Numbered from the stretch's first letter, positions 9,009 through 18,009 are shown. The stretch: DNA of 64,000 nucleotides from Nocardiopsis alborubida (GCF_012396365.1 NZ_JAAXPG010000010.1:144325-208324), one strand, 5' to 3'. Notes: a model not told the origin generated them from the letters alone. Made by a program: numbers and translations.

Positions 9009-9407
9009 CTTGCCTCCTGACCCCGACATGTGGGGCACTGTACGAATCAGCATGGTTTCCGGGTGGACGGCGGGGTGGACGCGCCGGTCCCCGACCCGTT
9101 CCTGGTGTGGGATGCGAATGCGCGGCTCCCGGTTGTGCCGCGTGCCCCTTTTCGGGGGAGCCGGGAACGGGGCCGCCCGCGTGGCGGAGCCGTCGGTCGG
9201 GCGCCGCGCGCCCGGGCTCTACCGCCGTACCGCTCAGAGGGTACCGAACGGATACACAGGCCATAGCCAATACGGCGCCAGAAATGCCCATATACGACAT
9301 GGAAAGTGGCTGAGCACACGAACGGGGCTGACGGAGATCTCTCTCCGTCAGCCCCTGGACGCCTCGCCGGATCAGTGGCGCAAGGCCCGCGGCCTCGACG
9401 CTGAGGT
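9009..9407. other. Intergenic region between amtB and the lipoprotein gene
   Basis: 399 bases with no gene. It contains the amtB terminator (9324-9355) and an AT-richer patch around 9255-9305 that probably carries the lipoprotein promoter; no clear -35/-10 pair could be assigned. No trace of glnK or glnD coding sequence was seen on either strand. Confidence 0.6.
9324..9355 (-). terminator. Terminator after amtB
   Basis: A perfect 14-bp stem: GGGGCTGACGGAGA (9324-9337), loop TCTC, complement 9342-9355. It stands about 50 bases past the amtB stop. No U tract. Confidence 0.7.
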
Positions 9408-10748
9408 CTAGGCCTTGGCCCTCGGCGAGGCCGTCTCCCCGCCCGGAGGCGTCGGCAGGGAGACCGCTTGTGTCGCGTCCTCCAGCTCGTCGAGTTCGTC
9501 GAAGGCGTAGGCGGACTCGGCGTGCAGCTCGTGGTCCAGCCCGTTGGTCTCGACCTCCTCGGGGATGCGGAACCCGATGACGAGGTGGATGACCTTGGCG
9601 ATGACCCAGGTGACGGCGAAGGAGTAGAGCATGACGCCGATGACGGCGATGGTCTGGACGGCGAGCAGGCCGACGCCGCCGCCGTAGAGCAGGCCGTCGG
9701 AGCCGCCCGCCGCAGCCGCGGCGACGAGGCCGAGGGCCAGGGATCCGACGATGCCGCCGACCATGTGGATGCCCACCACGTCGAGCGCGTCGTCGTACTT
9801 GAACTTGAACTTCCAGCTGATGGCGTAGGCGCAGACCGCACCGGAGAGCAGGCCGACGGCGATCGCGCCGAGCGGCGTGACGTTGGCGGCGGCGGGGGTG
9901 ATGGCGACCAGGCCCGCGACGGCGCCGGAGGCGAAGCCCAGGGCGCTGACCTTGCCGTAGCGGAAGCGCTCGACGAGCATCCAGGCGCCGGTGGCGGCGG
10001 CGGTGGCGACCTGGGTGTTGACCAGGGCCAGGGCGGCGGTGCCGTCGGCGGCGTAGGCCGAGCCCGCGTTGAAGCCGAACCAGCCGAACCACAGCAGCGC
10101 GGTGCCCAGCAGGACGAACGGCAGGTTGTGGGGGCGCATCGACTCGGAGCCGAAGCCCTTGCGGCGGCCCAGGACGAAGGTCAGGGCCAGCGCCGCGGCG
10201 CCGGCGTTGATGTGCACCGCGGTGCCGCCCGCGAAGTCGATGACCGCGTAGCCGCCGATCTCCAGCTGCTCGATCCAGCCCTCGCCCCAGACCCAGTGGG
10301 CGACGGGGAAGTAGACCAGGAGCGCCCAGACCGGGACGAACAGCAGCCAGGCGCCGAACTTGGCGCGGTCGGCGATGGCACCGCTGATGAGGGCCACGGT
10401 GATGACCGCGAACATCATCTGGAACCCGGCGTCGACCAGCAGCGGGTAGCCGCCGGTGCCGTCCTCGGCCGCGGGCTCGATCTCACCGATCAGGTTGGAC
10501 AGTCCGACGTAGTCGAGGCCGCCGATGAAGGTGTCGAGCGCCCCGGGCCCGTCGGAGTAGGTGAGCGAGTGGCCGATGACGACCCAGAGCACGCTCACGA
10601 CCGCGATGCTCGCGAAGCTCATCAGCATCATGTTGAGGACGCTCTTGGCCCGGGACATGCCTCCGTAGAAGAAGGCCAGGCCCGGGGTCATGAGCATCAC
10701 GAGGGCTGCGCTGATCAGCAGCCACGCCGTGTTGCCGGAGTCAATCAT
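9408..10748 (-). CDS. amtB: Ammonium transporter (Amt family)
   Basis: Ammonium channel of 446 residues with about eleven membrane helices, moving ammonium across the cytoplasmic membrane. Family signatures are present, among them MLMTPGLAFFYGGMSRAKS near the N-terminus, FAGGTAVHINAGAAALAL and LLWFGWFGFNAGSAYA. The start MIDSGNTAW is supported by GGAGGCGA upstream; the open frame extends 32 codons further. Oddity: the PII gene glnK and the uridylyltransferase gene glnD, which follow amtB in Streptomyces, are missing and a terminator follows directly. The C-terminal tail is acidic and long (about 45 residues). GlnR control is likely but I could not identify its boxes with confidence. Confidence 0.95.
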   Translation of the reverse strand: MIDSGNTAWLLISAALVMLMTPGLAFFYGGMSRAKSVLNMMLMSFASIAVVSVLWVVIGHSLTYSDGPGALDTFIGGLDYVGLSNLIGEIEPAAEDGTGGYPLLVDAGFQMMFAVITVALISGAIADRAKFGAWLLFVPVWALLVYFPVAHWVWGEGWIEQLEIGGYAVIDFAGGTAVHINAGAAALALTFVLGRRKGFGSESMRPHNLPFVLLGTALLWFGWFGFNAGSAYAADGTAALALVNTQVATAAATGAWMLVERFRYGKVSALGFASGAVAGLVAITPAAANVTPLGAIAVGLLSGAVCAYAISWKFKFKYDDALDVVGIHMVGGIVGSLALGLVAAAAAGGSDGLLYGGGVGLLAVQTIAVIGVMLYSFAVTWVIAKVIHLVIGFRIPEEVETNGLDHELHAESAYAFDELDELEDATQAVSLPTPPGGETASPRAKA

Positions 10749-11243
10749 TGCGTCGCCTCCATAGGACGGACGGGGGATTGTGTCTGTGAGGGCGGCGGTC
10801 AGCGAGCGCATCATCGGGCCCGATGCAGAACACCACGCAGGCAACTTTCGGACCGGGGTGTTTCTCGCCAGGACCCGGTGTGTTGCGCGCGGGTAAAAGG
10901 ACAGACGGTGGTGTTAAGGCGCCATGAACCGAAGCCCCAGTCCGCGCGAACGCACGTGCACCGGCACGGAGGGACCCACGTCACACCACCGGAGCGCGGC
11001 ATTCCGGGCACGCGGAGTGACATCTCACGGGGTCCGCGCGGGCACTGTCAGGACTGTCGCTCCCGTGTTGCGCCGGGGTTTCCGCCGCGTGTCGCGGATC
11101 ACACCAGCGTTCCCGCCTCCGGACACGGGAAGGCCGGACGGGGGCGGGGCCGGTGGCGCTCGTCGGCGGGCCCGCCCCCGGACACGACACGGCCGGACAC
11201 CCGTGCGGGTGTCCGGCCGTGCGTCGTCGGGTCCCTCTCCCCG
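10749..11243. other. Intergenic region between ftsY and amtB
   Basis: 495 bases without a gene. It contains the ftsY terminator (11188-11221) and the amtB control region. A loosely symmetric element, GTTAAGGCGCCATGAAC (10913-10929), could be part of a nitrogen-regulator site, but it does not match the GlnR consensus well. Nothing else is recognised. Confidence 0.5.
11188..11221 (-). terminator. Terminator after ftsY
   Basis: A perfect 15-bp stem CACGGCCGGACACCC (11188-11202) with loop GTGC, 22 bases past the ftsY stop. No U tract. Confidence 0.75.
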
Positions 11244-12428
11244 TCACTCCACGGACAGGATCGCGTCCACGAACACCTCGGGGTCGAAGGGCGCCAGGTC
11301 GTCGGGGCCCTCGCCGAGCCCGACGAGCTTGACCGGCACGCCCAGCTCGCGCTGGACCTGCACGATGATGCCGCCCTTGGCGGTGCCGTCGAGCTTGGTC
11401 AGGGCGATACCGGTGACGTTGACGACCTCGCCGAACACCCGGGCCTGGCGCAGGCCGTTCTGCCCGGTGGTCGCGTCCAGGACGAGCAGGACCTCGTCCA
11501 CCTGGGACTTCTTCTCCACGACCCGCTTGACCTTGCCCAGCTCGTCCATGAGGCCGGTCTTGGTGTGCAGGCGCCCGGCCGTGTCGATGATGACGGTGTC
11601 GGCGCCCTCCTCGACGCCCCGCGCCACGGCGTCGAAGGCCACGCTGGCGGGGTCGGCGCCCTCCTCCTTGCGCACGACCGGGGCGCCCACGCGGCTCCCC
11701 CAGGTCTCCAGCTGCTCGGTGGCGGCGGCGCGGAAGGTGTCGGCGGCGCCGAGCACGACGCTGCGGCCGTCGCCGACCAGGACGCGGGCCAGCTTGCCGG
11801 TGGTGGTGGTCTTGCCGGTGCCGTTGACCCCGACGACCATGACCACGCCCGGGCGTCCGTCGTGCGGCCCGGTGCGCACCGCGCGGTCGGCCTCGGTGGT
11901 GATCTGCGCGAGGAGCTCCTCGCGCAGCAGCCCCCGCACCTCCTCCGTGCCGCGGGTGCCGAGGACCTTGACGCGGGTGCGCAGGTTCTCCACGATCTGC
12001 GCGGCGGAGGCCACACCGATGTCGGCGGTGATGAGGGTGTCCTCGATCTCCTCCCAGGCGTCCTCGTCCAGGGACTCGGAGGACAGGAGGTTGAGCAGGC
12101 CCTTGCCGAAGGCGTTCTGCGAGCGGGCCAGCCGCGCGCGCAGGCGGACCATGCGCCCGGCCGAGGGCGGCGGGGTCTCCAGCTCCGGCGGGGCGGGCTC
12201 GACGGTCTCCGCCACGGGTGGGGGCGCCTGGGCGGGGGGCGTGCTGACGGTCCCCGGGTCCCGCTCCCGGTCCTCCACTGCGGTGGCCCCGGCGGCGCCG
12301 CCGGTGGGTTCGGGTTCGGTCCCGTCCTTGCCCGGTTCGACCGAGCGCCGGGTCGTGACCAGGAAGAACCCACCGGCGGCCAGGAGCACGACGGCGATGA
12401 TGATGGCGACGAGCAAGGTGATGTCCAT
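11244..12428 (-). CDS. ftsY: Signal recognition particle receptor FtsY
   Basis: SRP receptor GTPase, 394 residues. Residues 3-24 form a hydrophobic anchor, followed by a Pro/Glu-rich linker (30-90), an N domain (95-185) and the G domain with P-loop GVNGTGKTTTT (200-210), DTFRAAA, DTAGRLHTK and TKLDGTAKGG. A genuine membrane helix at the N-terminus is typical of actinobacterial FtsY, unlike the amphipathic region in E. coli. It receives the ribosome-SRP complex formed with Ffh. The gene has its own upstream gap with a terminator of the preceding btuC. Confidence 0.97.
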   Translation of the reverse strand: MDITLLVAIIIAVVLLAAGGFFLVTTRRSVEPGKDGTEPEPTGGAAGATAVEDRERDPGTVSTPPAQAPPPVAETVEPAPPELETPPPSAGRMVRLRARLARSQNAFGKGLLNLLSSESLDEDAWEEIEDTLITADIGVASAAQIVENLRTRVKVLGTRGTEEVRGLLREELLAQITTEADRAVRTGPHDGRPGVVMVVGVNGTGKTTTTGKLARVLVGDGRSVVLGAADTFRAAATEQLETWGSRVGAPVVRKEEGADPASVAFDAVARGVEEGADTVIIDTAGRLHTKTGLMDELGKVKRVVEKKSQVDEVLLVLDATTGQNGLRQARVFGEVVNVTGIALTKLDGTAKGGIIVQVQRELGVPVKLVGLGEGPDDLAPFDPEVFVDAILSVE

Positions 12429-12496
12429 AGCACCTTCCAGTGTTCCAGAGTGTGCGACGCGTTCGCGTCACGGCCGGGTGGCGCGCCGGGAACGAA

Positions 12497-12542
12497 GGCG
12501 GTACCGGCGGGTCCTCCCCTTCCCGGGCTTCCCGGAACCGCC
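12497..12542 (-). terminator. Hairpin after the btuC-like gene
   Basis: GGCGGTACCGG (12497-12507) pairs with CCGGAACCGCC (12532-12542) with one mismatch. It is 15 bases past the permease stop and before ftsY. Confidence 0.45.
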
Positions 12543-12557
12543 GTTGACAGCGGGGTT

Positions 12558-13592
12558 TCAGGTGCCGCGGTGGCGCGTGGTGCGCAGGATGAGCACGAAG
12601 AAGGGCGCGCCGAGGAAGGCGGTGACCACGCCGATGGGCAGTTCCGCGGGGGCGATGAGGGTCCGGGCGACGATGTCCACCAGGACCAGGAAGGCGCCGC
12701 CGAGGAGAACGGTGACCGGCAGGATCGCCCGGTAGTTGGAGCCCACCAGGCGGCGCACGACGTGCGGGACGACGATCCCCACGAAGCCGATCAGGCCGCT
12801 CACCGACACGGCGGCGGCGGTGGCCAGGGACGCGGCGCTGATCACCACGATGCGCACGGCGGCCGGGTTCAGTCCCAGGCTGACCGCCTTGTCGTCGCCC
12901 AGGGCGAGCATGTCCAGCAGGTAACCGCTGGCCAGCAGGACGACCAGTCCGACGGCCGCGTACGGGGCGACCAGCCGCACGTCGTCCCAGCCGCCCCTGC
13001 CGAGTCCGCCGAGCAGCCAGGCGAAGATGCGCTGGAGCTCGTCCACTCCCATCTGCTGGACGAGGGTCTGGGCGGCGGACAGGAACGAGGAGACGGCCAC
13101 GCCCGCCAGGACGAGCGCGGCGGTGCCGCCCCCGCCCGCAGTGGATCCGAGCAGGTAGGCGGCGGCCACGCCGAGCAGGGCGCCCGCGAACGCGGCGACC
13201 GGGACCAGGGCGCGCGGGGAGTCGCTGAACTGCGAGCCGAAGACGATGACCACCGTCGCGCCGAGCCCGGCTCCGGCTGCGGCGCCAAGGAGGTAGGGGT
13301 CGGCCAGCGGGTTGCGGAACACGCCCTGGTAGGCGCCGCCCGCGGTGGCCAGGAGAGCGCCGACGACCGCGCCCATCACCACGCGCGGCAGGCGCAGCTC
13401 CACCAGGACGGCCGCCTCCCGTTCGGTGAGGGGGGACTGCGTACCGAACGGGAGGAGGCTGAGCAGGTGCCGGGCGATGTCGGCCGCGGAGAGGGAGGCC
13501 GCTCCGGCGGAGACGCCGAGCAGGGCCGCCGCGAGCAGCGCGACCAGCCCGCCCGCGACCCACCCCAGCGGGAGGCCGACACCGCCCCGCAC
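12558..13592 (-). CDS. btuC: FecCD/BtuC-family ABC transporter permease (cobalamin uptake)
   Basis: Integral membrane subunit of 344 residues with about ten helices, of the family importing vitamin B12, siderophores and haem. Family landmarks: VELRLPRVVMGAVVGALLATAG, YQGVFRNPLADPYLLG, GLIGFVGIVVPHVVRRLVG and the C-terminal AELPIGVVTAFLGAPFFVLIL. The GTG start lies one base after the stop of the binding-protein gene, so the two are co-translated. The cobalamin riboswitch ahead of the operon makes B12 or a corrinoid the likely substrate. No ATPase (btuD) gene follows; ftsY comes next. Confidence 0.88.
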   Translation of the reverse strand: MRGGVGLPLGWVAGGLVALLAAALLGVSAGAASLSAADIARHLLSLLPFGTQSPLTEREAAVLVELRLPRVVMGAVVGALLATAGGAYQGVFRNPLADPYLLGAAAGAGLGATVVIVFGSQFSDSPRALVPVAAFAGALLGVAAAYLLGSTAGGGGTAALVLAGVAVSSFLSAAQTLVQQMGVDELQRIFAWLLGGLGRGGWDDVRLVAPYAAVGLVVLLASGYLLDMLALGDDKAVSLGLNPAAVRIVVISAASLATAAAVSVSGLIGFVGIVVPHVVRRLVGSNYRAILPVTVLLGGAFLVLVDIVARTLIAPAELPIGVVTAFLGAPFFVLILRTTRHRGT

Positions 13593-13593
13593 G

Positions 13594-14595
13594 TCAGTCG
13601 GCCGCGTTCTCGGTGACGGCCTGGCCGACCAGCTCGGCGAACTCGACCACGCGCGGTCCCCAGCGGGAGGCGATGTCGGCGTCGAGCAGGTAGACGGCGT
13701 CGTTGCGCACCGCGGTGACGGTGTCGAAGGCGGGGCGCCCGGCCACGTCGGCGACCGTCGACTCGTCCCCGTAGGACAGGAAGACCAGGTCCGGGTTCTG
13801 CTCCACGACGTACTCCTGGGACAGCTGCGGGTAACCGCCCGCGGCCCCGTCCGCGTCGGCCGCGTCGGCGATGTTGACCAGGCCGAAGGACGCGTAGATC
13901 TGGCCGACGAAGGTGTCGGAGGTGGCGGAGTAGGAGGTCTCGTCGAGCTCCTGGTAGAAGGACAGCCCGGCGTCGCCGGTCTCCTCGCACACGCCCTCGA
14001 CGATCGCGTTGAACTCGTTCTCGACCCGGGTGGCCTCGGCGTCGGCCTCCTCGGTGTGGCCGGTGACGTCGCCGAGCATGCGGATCTGGGCGTAGGTGTC
14101 CTCCAGGTCCTGGGCGGCGTCCAGGACCAGCGACGGGATGCCGACGGCCTCCAGCTGGTCGGCGGTCGCCTCGGCGCTGCGGGCGAGCAGGACCAGGTCG
14201 GGGTCGTACCCGGTGATGGCCTCCACGCTGGGCTCGAAGCCGCTCAGCGAGGTGGTGGGGGCCTCCTCCGGGTAGTCGGAGTACTCGTCGGCGGCCTCGA
14301 CCCGGTCGCCCGCGCCGATGGCGAAGAGCATCTCGGTGTGGCTGGCCGACAGGGAGACGATGCGCTCGGGCGCCTCCTCGACGGTGGCCTCTCCGGTGGC
14401 GTCGGTGACGGTGACGGGGAAGGTGCCGTCGCCCACGGCGGGGCGCTCGGGGTCGGGCTCCGGAGGGCCGCAGGGGACGGAGGCGGCCTCGGTGGTGGGC
14501 GCGGCCTCGGGTTCGCCGCCGTCCTGTGCACCGCAGGCGGTCAGGGCGAGCACGGCTCCGAGAAGGACGGGGGAAAGGTGGCGTGCGGTCCGCAC
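13594..14595 (-). CDS. btuF: Cobalamin-type ABC transporter substrate-binding lipoprotein
   Basis: A 333-residue class-III (helical backbone) binding protein. A signal region ending in the lipobox LALTAC anchors it; the mature part shows the family pattern ERIVSLSASHTEMLFAIGAGDRV, YDPDLVLLA, LGDVTGHTEEA and the C-terminal RWGPRVVEFAELV. The GTG at 14595 is chosen because AAGGAG lies four bases upstream and it gives a normal signal peptide; the frame is open 21 codons further. Ligand assignment to cobalamin rests on the upstream riboswitch and on resemblance to BtuF; siderophore binding is the main alternative. Confidence 0.85.
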   Translation of the reverse strand: MRTARHLSPVLLGAVLALTACGAQDGGEPEAAPTTEAASVPCGPPEPDPERPAVGDGTFPVTVTDATGEATVEEAPERIVSLSASHTEMLFAIGAGDRVEAADEYSDYPEEAPTTSLSGFEPSVEAITGYDPDLVLLARSAEATADQLEAVGIPSLVLDAAQDLEDTYAQIRMLGDVTGHTEEADAEATRVENEFNAIVEGVCEETGDAGLSFYQELDETSYSATSDTFVGQIYASFGLVNIADAADADGAAGGYPQLSQEYVVEQNPDLVFLSYGDESTVADVAGRPAFDTVTAVRNDAVYLLDADIASRWGPRVVEFAELVGQAVTENAAD

Positions 14596-14644
14596 GGTGC
14601 TCCTTGTCGGGCGGGGGGAAGGAGCGCGGTCCCGACGGAGGCGG

Positions 14645-14820
14645 CCTGTCCTTCCCACGAGGACGGGGACGTCGGTGTCGGGGAGGCGACCTGGCTCGTC
14701 CCCCGGAGGGGCCTCACAGTTGCGGGACAGCGCCGGGTTGGACGGCCGGTTGTGGCCGCGCTACCGGACTTCGCTCCGTCGACACCGGTCGGGCCGCCCG
14801 CAGGCGGCCCTGAACCTCCA
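14645..14820 (-). promoter_or_regulatory. Cobalamin (AdoCbl-type) riboswitch
   Basis: Read on the minus strand, the region has the conserved elements of cobalamin riboswitches in order: GCGAAGTCCGGT, then CCGGCGCTGTCCCGCAACTG (B12-box region, about 14713-14732), then GAGCCAGGTCGCC, and finally GTGGGAAGGACAGG. A GGGCCGCC...GGCGGCCC hairpin precedes it. It lies directly upstream of the binding-protein gene, so bound adenosylcobalamin should shut down the uptake genes. The limits are approximate, and a covariance-model search was not possible. Confidence 0.85.
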
Positions 14821-15065
14821 GCGTACTCGGCCCGCCGCGCACCCCTGCGGGCACCCCGACGGCTACTCTGGCCTGCGCTTTCTCCGGCGGGGCCGCGCTC
14901 CTTCGCGGAGGGCGGGACGAAGGGGCGCCGGGCGGGAACGGGCCATCCTCTTTCGCATCCTTTATTACTTTCGCGCAAAAAGAGAAGAATGACCGTTTTG
15001 TTGATATCTGTAAAACAGAAGGCTGGTTCCCGCCCCCGTGTGTCCAGATTGAGCCTTGGTGAGCA

Positions 15066-15094
15066 TTGACACTTTCATGGCGCACGGCAATGAT
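15066..15094 (+). promoter_or_regulatory. Candidate housekeeping promoter for the subtilase gene
   Basis: A perfect -35 hexamer TTGACA (15066-15071) is followed after 17 bases by AATGAT (15089-15094), which matches the -10 consensus at four of six positions. Transcription would begin near 15101, 130 bases before the proposed GTG start. Confidence 0.5.
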
Positions 15095-15232
15095 CTCGTT
15101 GCTATGCGCGCCGATTAACCGATGACGGACATTAAGCGGCGTATCCCCCTGAGCACCACAACCGTACCCAGTGGGCTACCCCCGCTCCCCCGGTGTCCTG
15201 AGGCGCGCACCGAGAAGGGATGTGTTGACAAG

Positions 15233-17884
15233 GTGGTACCCCACCGCACCCGCCTGGCGTCGCTCGCCGGGTTGACACTCGTCGCGGGCCTGGTCGCGGC
15301 CACACCGGCCAGCGCCGACGAAGCCTCCGAGCTCGCCCCCCTGCACCCCGCCCCCTCCGCCGAGAACGGCGAACTGACCCATCAGGCGAACGGCCTGTGG
15401 TTCATCGAACTGGAGAGCCCCCCGACCACCGCCGGCACCTCCTCGGCACAGGTCGAGAGCGAACACGAGCAGTTCCGTGCCGAGGCCGAGGACACGGGCC
15501 TGGAGTACACCGAACGGCACTCGTTCGGCGATCTCTGGAACGGCTTCTCCGTCGAGATGGACGACGCACAGGTGGGCACGGCCCGGGAGATCCCCGGTGT
15601 CAGCGCCATCTACCCCGTCGTCACCTACGAGATCCCCGAGGGCGACGCCAGCGTCCCCGACCTGGACACCGCGCTGCCGATGACCGGGGCCGACGCCGCA
15701 CAGAACGAACTCGGCCTGACCGGCGAGGGCCTGCGCGTGGCCGTCATGGACACCGGCGTCGACTACACCCACCCCGACCTGGGCGGCGGCGGCTTCCCCA
15801 ACGACCGCGTGGTCACCGGGTACGACTTCGTCGGCGACGACTTCAACGCGGGCGACCCCACCACCGTGCCCGCTCCCGACGACGACCCCCAGGACTGCCA
15901 CGGCCACGGCACCCACGTGGCCGGGATCGTCGGCGCCCGGGGCGAGGTCACCGGTGTGGCGCCCGGCGTGGACTTCGGCGCCTACAAGGTGTTCGGCTGC
16001 GAGGGCTCCACCACCTCCGACATCATGATCGCCGCCATGGAACAGGCCCTGGCCGACGACATGGACGTGCTCAACATGAGCATCGGCTCGTCGCACTCCT
16101 GGCCGCAGTACCCCACCGCGGTCGCCTCCGACAACCTGGTCGACGAGGGCATGGTCGTGGTCGCCTCCATCGGCAACGAGGGCGACACCGGCCTGTACTC
16201 CGCGGGCGCCCCCGGCCTGGGAGAGGACGTGATCGGCGTCGCCTCCTACGACAACACCCACATCCGGTCCGCGTCGGCGACCGCCAACCCCAGCGGCGAG
16301 ACCCTGGCCTACATGGAGATGGGCGAGGCCTCCCCGCCGCCCACCTCGGGTGAGACCGACGAACTCGTCCACGTCGGACGGGGCTGCCCGTCCCTGGGCG
16401 ACGAACTGGAGGCCGACCCCGAGGGCAGGACCGCCCTGATGGTGCGCGGCGCGTGCGCCTTCGCCGAGAAGTACGACGCGGCCGTGGCCGCGGGCGCCAC
16501 CGGCGTGGTGATGTACAACAACGTCCCCGGCATGTTCGCGGGCGGCGGCATCGTCGACCAGGGGGCCTTCTCCGTCGGGATCTCCGACACCTCCGGAGCC
16601 CACCTGCTGGAGCTCCTGGAGGGCGACGAGCCCGTCACCCTGTCCTGGACCGGTGAGACCACCACCATCCCCAACCCGACCGGCGGGCTGATCAGCTCCT
16701 TCAGTTCCTTCGGCCTGTCCCCCGACCTGGCCCTGAAGCCCGACATCGGCGCGCCCGGCGGCCTGATCAACTCCACCTACCCCGTGGCCAAGGGCGGCTA
16801 CGCCACCATCAGCGGCACCTCGATGTCCTCGCCGCACGTGGCGGGCGGCGTCGCGCTGCTCCTGGAGGCCCGCCCCGACCTCGGCGCGCACGAGGTGCGC
16901 GACGTCCTCCAGAACAGCGCCGACCCCAAGGCCTGGTGGGGCGACCCCGACGCGGGTTACACCGACAACGTCCACCGCCAGGGCGCGGGCATGATGGACG
17001 TGCCCGGCGCCGTGCTGGCCACCACCGCCGTGACCCCGGGCAAGCTGTCCCTGGGCGCCACCGAGGGCGAGGTGACCGAGACGATCACCATCACCAACGA
17101 CGGCGACGAGGAGGCCACCTACGCCCTGGCCCACGAGAGCGCCCTGGGCACCCACGGCGACACCTTCGCCCCCGGTTACAACGACGCCTCCGCCGAGGTG
17201 GTCTTCGACCGGGACGAGGTGACCGTCGCGCCGGGCGGCACGGCCGAGGTGCAGGTGACCTTCACCCCGCCCGCCCAGGACTTCCAGCAGATGATCTACG
17301 GCGGCTACGTCTCCGTGGCCCAGTCGGACGGCGAGACCTACCGGGTCCCCTACGCCGCCTACAACGGCGACTACCAGGAGATCCAGGCGATGGCCCCGAT
17401 CTCCGACGGCAGCGGTGAAGTGCTCGAACTGCCGTGGCTGACCCGGATCACCGAGTGCGGCGCGTTCTCCGGCCTGGAGTGCGTGGGCGCGGGCGGCGGC
17501 ACGTTCGAGAACCAGCCCGACGGCGCCACCTACACCCTGGAGTGGGTCGACGGCCTGCCGGACGTCCCGTACGTCATCGCGCACTTCGACCACCACGTCA
17601 CGCTGCTGGAGATGACCGTCGTCGACGAGCGCACCGGGCGCCCCGTGCACCCGGACCGCAACGTCGGGGTGTCGGTGGACCACGTGAACCGCAGTGCGAC
17701 CGGGACGTCGTTCTTCAGCTACGCGTGGGACGGCACCGTCCTGGACCGCCACGACCGGATCACCCCGGTCAGGGACGGCCAGTACCGTCTGGAGGCCCGC
17801 GCGCTCAAGGCGCTCGGCGACCCGGACAACCCCGACCACTGGGAGACCTGGACCTCCCCGGTCATCACCATCGACCGCGGTTAG
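15233..17884 (+). CDS. Secreted subtilisin-like serine protease (S8) with PA domain
   Basis: An 883-residue extracellular endopeptidase. Order: signal peptide ending TPASA (about 25), inhibitor-I9-type propeptide (about 55-135), catalytic domain with D173 (VAVMDTGVD), H225 (HGHGTHVAG) and S530 (SGTSMSSPHVAGG), and a protease-associated (PA) insert of about 110 residues between H and S (GRTALMVRGACAFAEKYDAA). A C-terminal fibronectin-like region follows (TETITITNDGDEEATYAL, then VTVAPGGTAEVQVTFTPP). This is the layout of large lactocepin/C5a-peptidase-like subtilases, but without a cell-wall anchor. The GTG start is chosen because it places the hydrophobic signal at the N-terminus; an ATG at 15122 would add 37 odd residues. 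A strong terminator follows. Confidence 0.93.
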   Translation: MVPHRTRLASLAGLTLVAGLVAATPASADEASELAPLHPAPSAENGELTHQANGLWFIELESPPTTAGTSSAQVESEHEQFRAEAEDTGLEYTERHSFGDLWNGFSVEMDDAQVGTAREIPGVSAIYPVVTYEIPEGDASVPDLDTALPMTGADAAQNELGLTGEGLRVAVMDTGVDYTHPDLGGGGFPNDRVVTGYDFVGDDFNAGDPTTVPAPDDDPQDCHGHGTHVAGIVGARGEVTGVAPGVDFGAYKVFGCEGSTTSDIMIAAMEQALADDMDVLNMSIGSSHSWPQYPTAVASDNLVDEGMVVVASIGNEGDTGLYSAGAPGLGEDVIGVASYDNTHIRSASATANPSGETLAYMEMGEASPPPTSGETDELVHVGRGCPSLGDELEADPEGRTALMVRGACAFAEKYDAAVAAGATGVVMYNNVPGMFAGGGIVDQGAFSVGISDTSGAHLLELLEGDEPVTLSWTGETTTIPNPTGGLISSFSSFGLSPDLALKPDIGAPGGLINSTYPVAKGGYATISGTSMSSPHVAGGVALLLEARPDLGAHEVRDVLQNSADPKAWWGDPDAGYTDNVHRQGAGMMDVPGAVLATTAVTPGKLSLGATEGEVTETITITNDGDEEATYALAHESALGTHGDTFAPGYNDASAEVVFDRDEVTVAPGGTAEVQVTFTPPAQDFQQMIYGGYVSVAQSDGETYRVPYAAYNGDYQEIQAMAPISDGSGEVLELPWLTRITECGAFSGLECVGAGGGTFENQPDGATYTLEWVDGLPDVPYVIAHFDHHVTLLEMTVVDERTGRPVHPDRNVGVSVDHVNRSATGTSFFSYAWDGTVLDRHDRITPVRDGQYRLEARALKALGDPDNPDHWETWTSPVITIDRG

Positions 17885-17977
17885 CAGCACCCCCGAGGAC
17901 CTCCGCTTCGCTTCGGTCCGTGTTCGGGCGCCCGCCTGCTGGGGCCGGACCCGGGTCGCGGGTGGGGGCGCGGGGCC

Positions 17978-18009
17978 GGGGCCGCCCTCCCCTCCGGGAG
18001 GGCGGCCCC
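17978..18009. terminator. Terminator between convergent subtilase and membrane-protein genes
   Basis: A perfect 14-bp stem GGGGCCGCCCTCCC (17978-17991) with loop CTCC. It can serve both the protease (plus) and the membrane-protein gene (minus, ending 34 bases further). Confidence 0.75.

Larger units (their letters stand above)
14596..15232. other. Divergent control region between btuFC and the subtilase gene
   Basis: 637 bases without a gene. The left part encodes the cobalamin riboswitch on the minus strand. The middle (about 14945-15015) is unusually AT-rich for this genome and is where the riboswitch promoter should sit. The right part holds a candidate promoter for the protease. An ATG at 15122 opens the protease frame earlier but would give a poor signal sequence. 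Confidence 0.6.

Noticed and set aside
10913..10929. GTTAAGGCGCCATGAAC upstream of amtB as a GlnR site
   Set aside because: Symmetry is off by one and the GlnR half-site pattern is not met; kept only as a remark.
9468..13616. Plus-strand open frame of 1382 codons opposite amtB, ftsY and btuC
   Set aside because: Antisense to three clear genes and crossing their terminators; no conserved motif in the product.
15225..15230. TTGACA directly before the subtilase GTG
   Set aside because: It is three bases from the proposed start codon, so it cannot serve as the -35 box for this gene; the one at 15066 has a -10 at the right distance.
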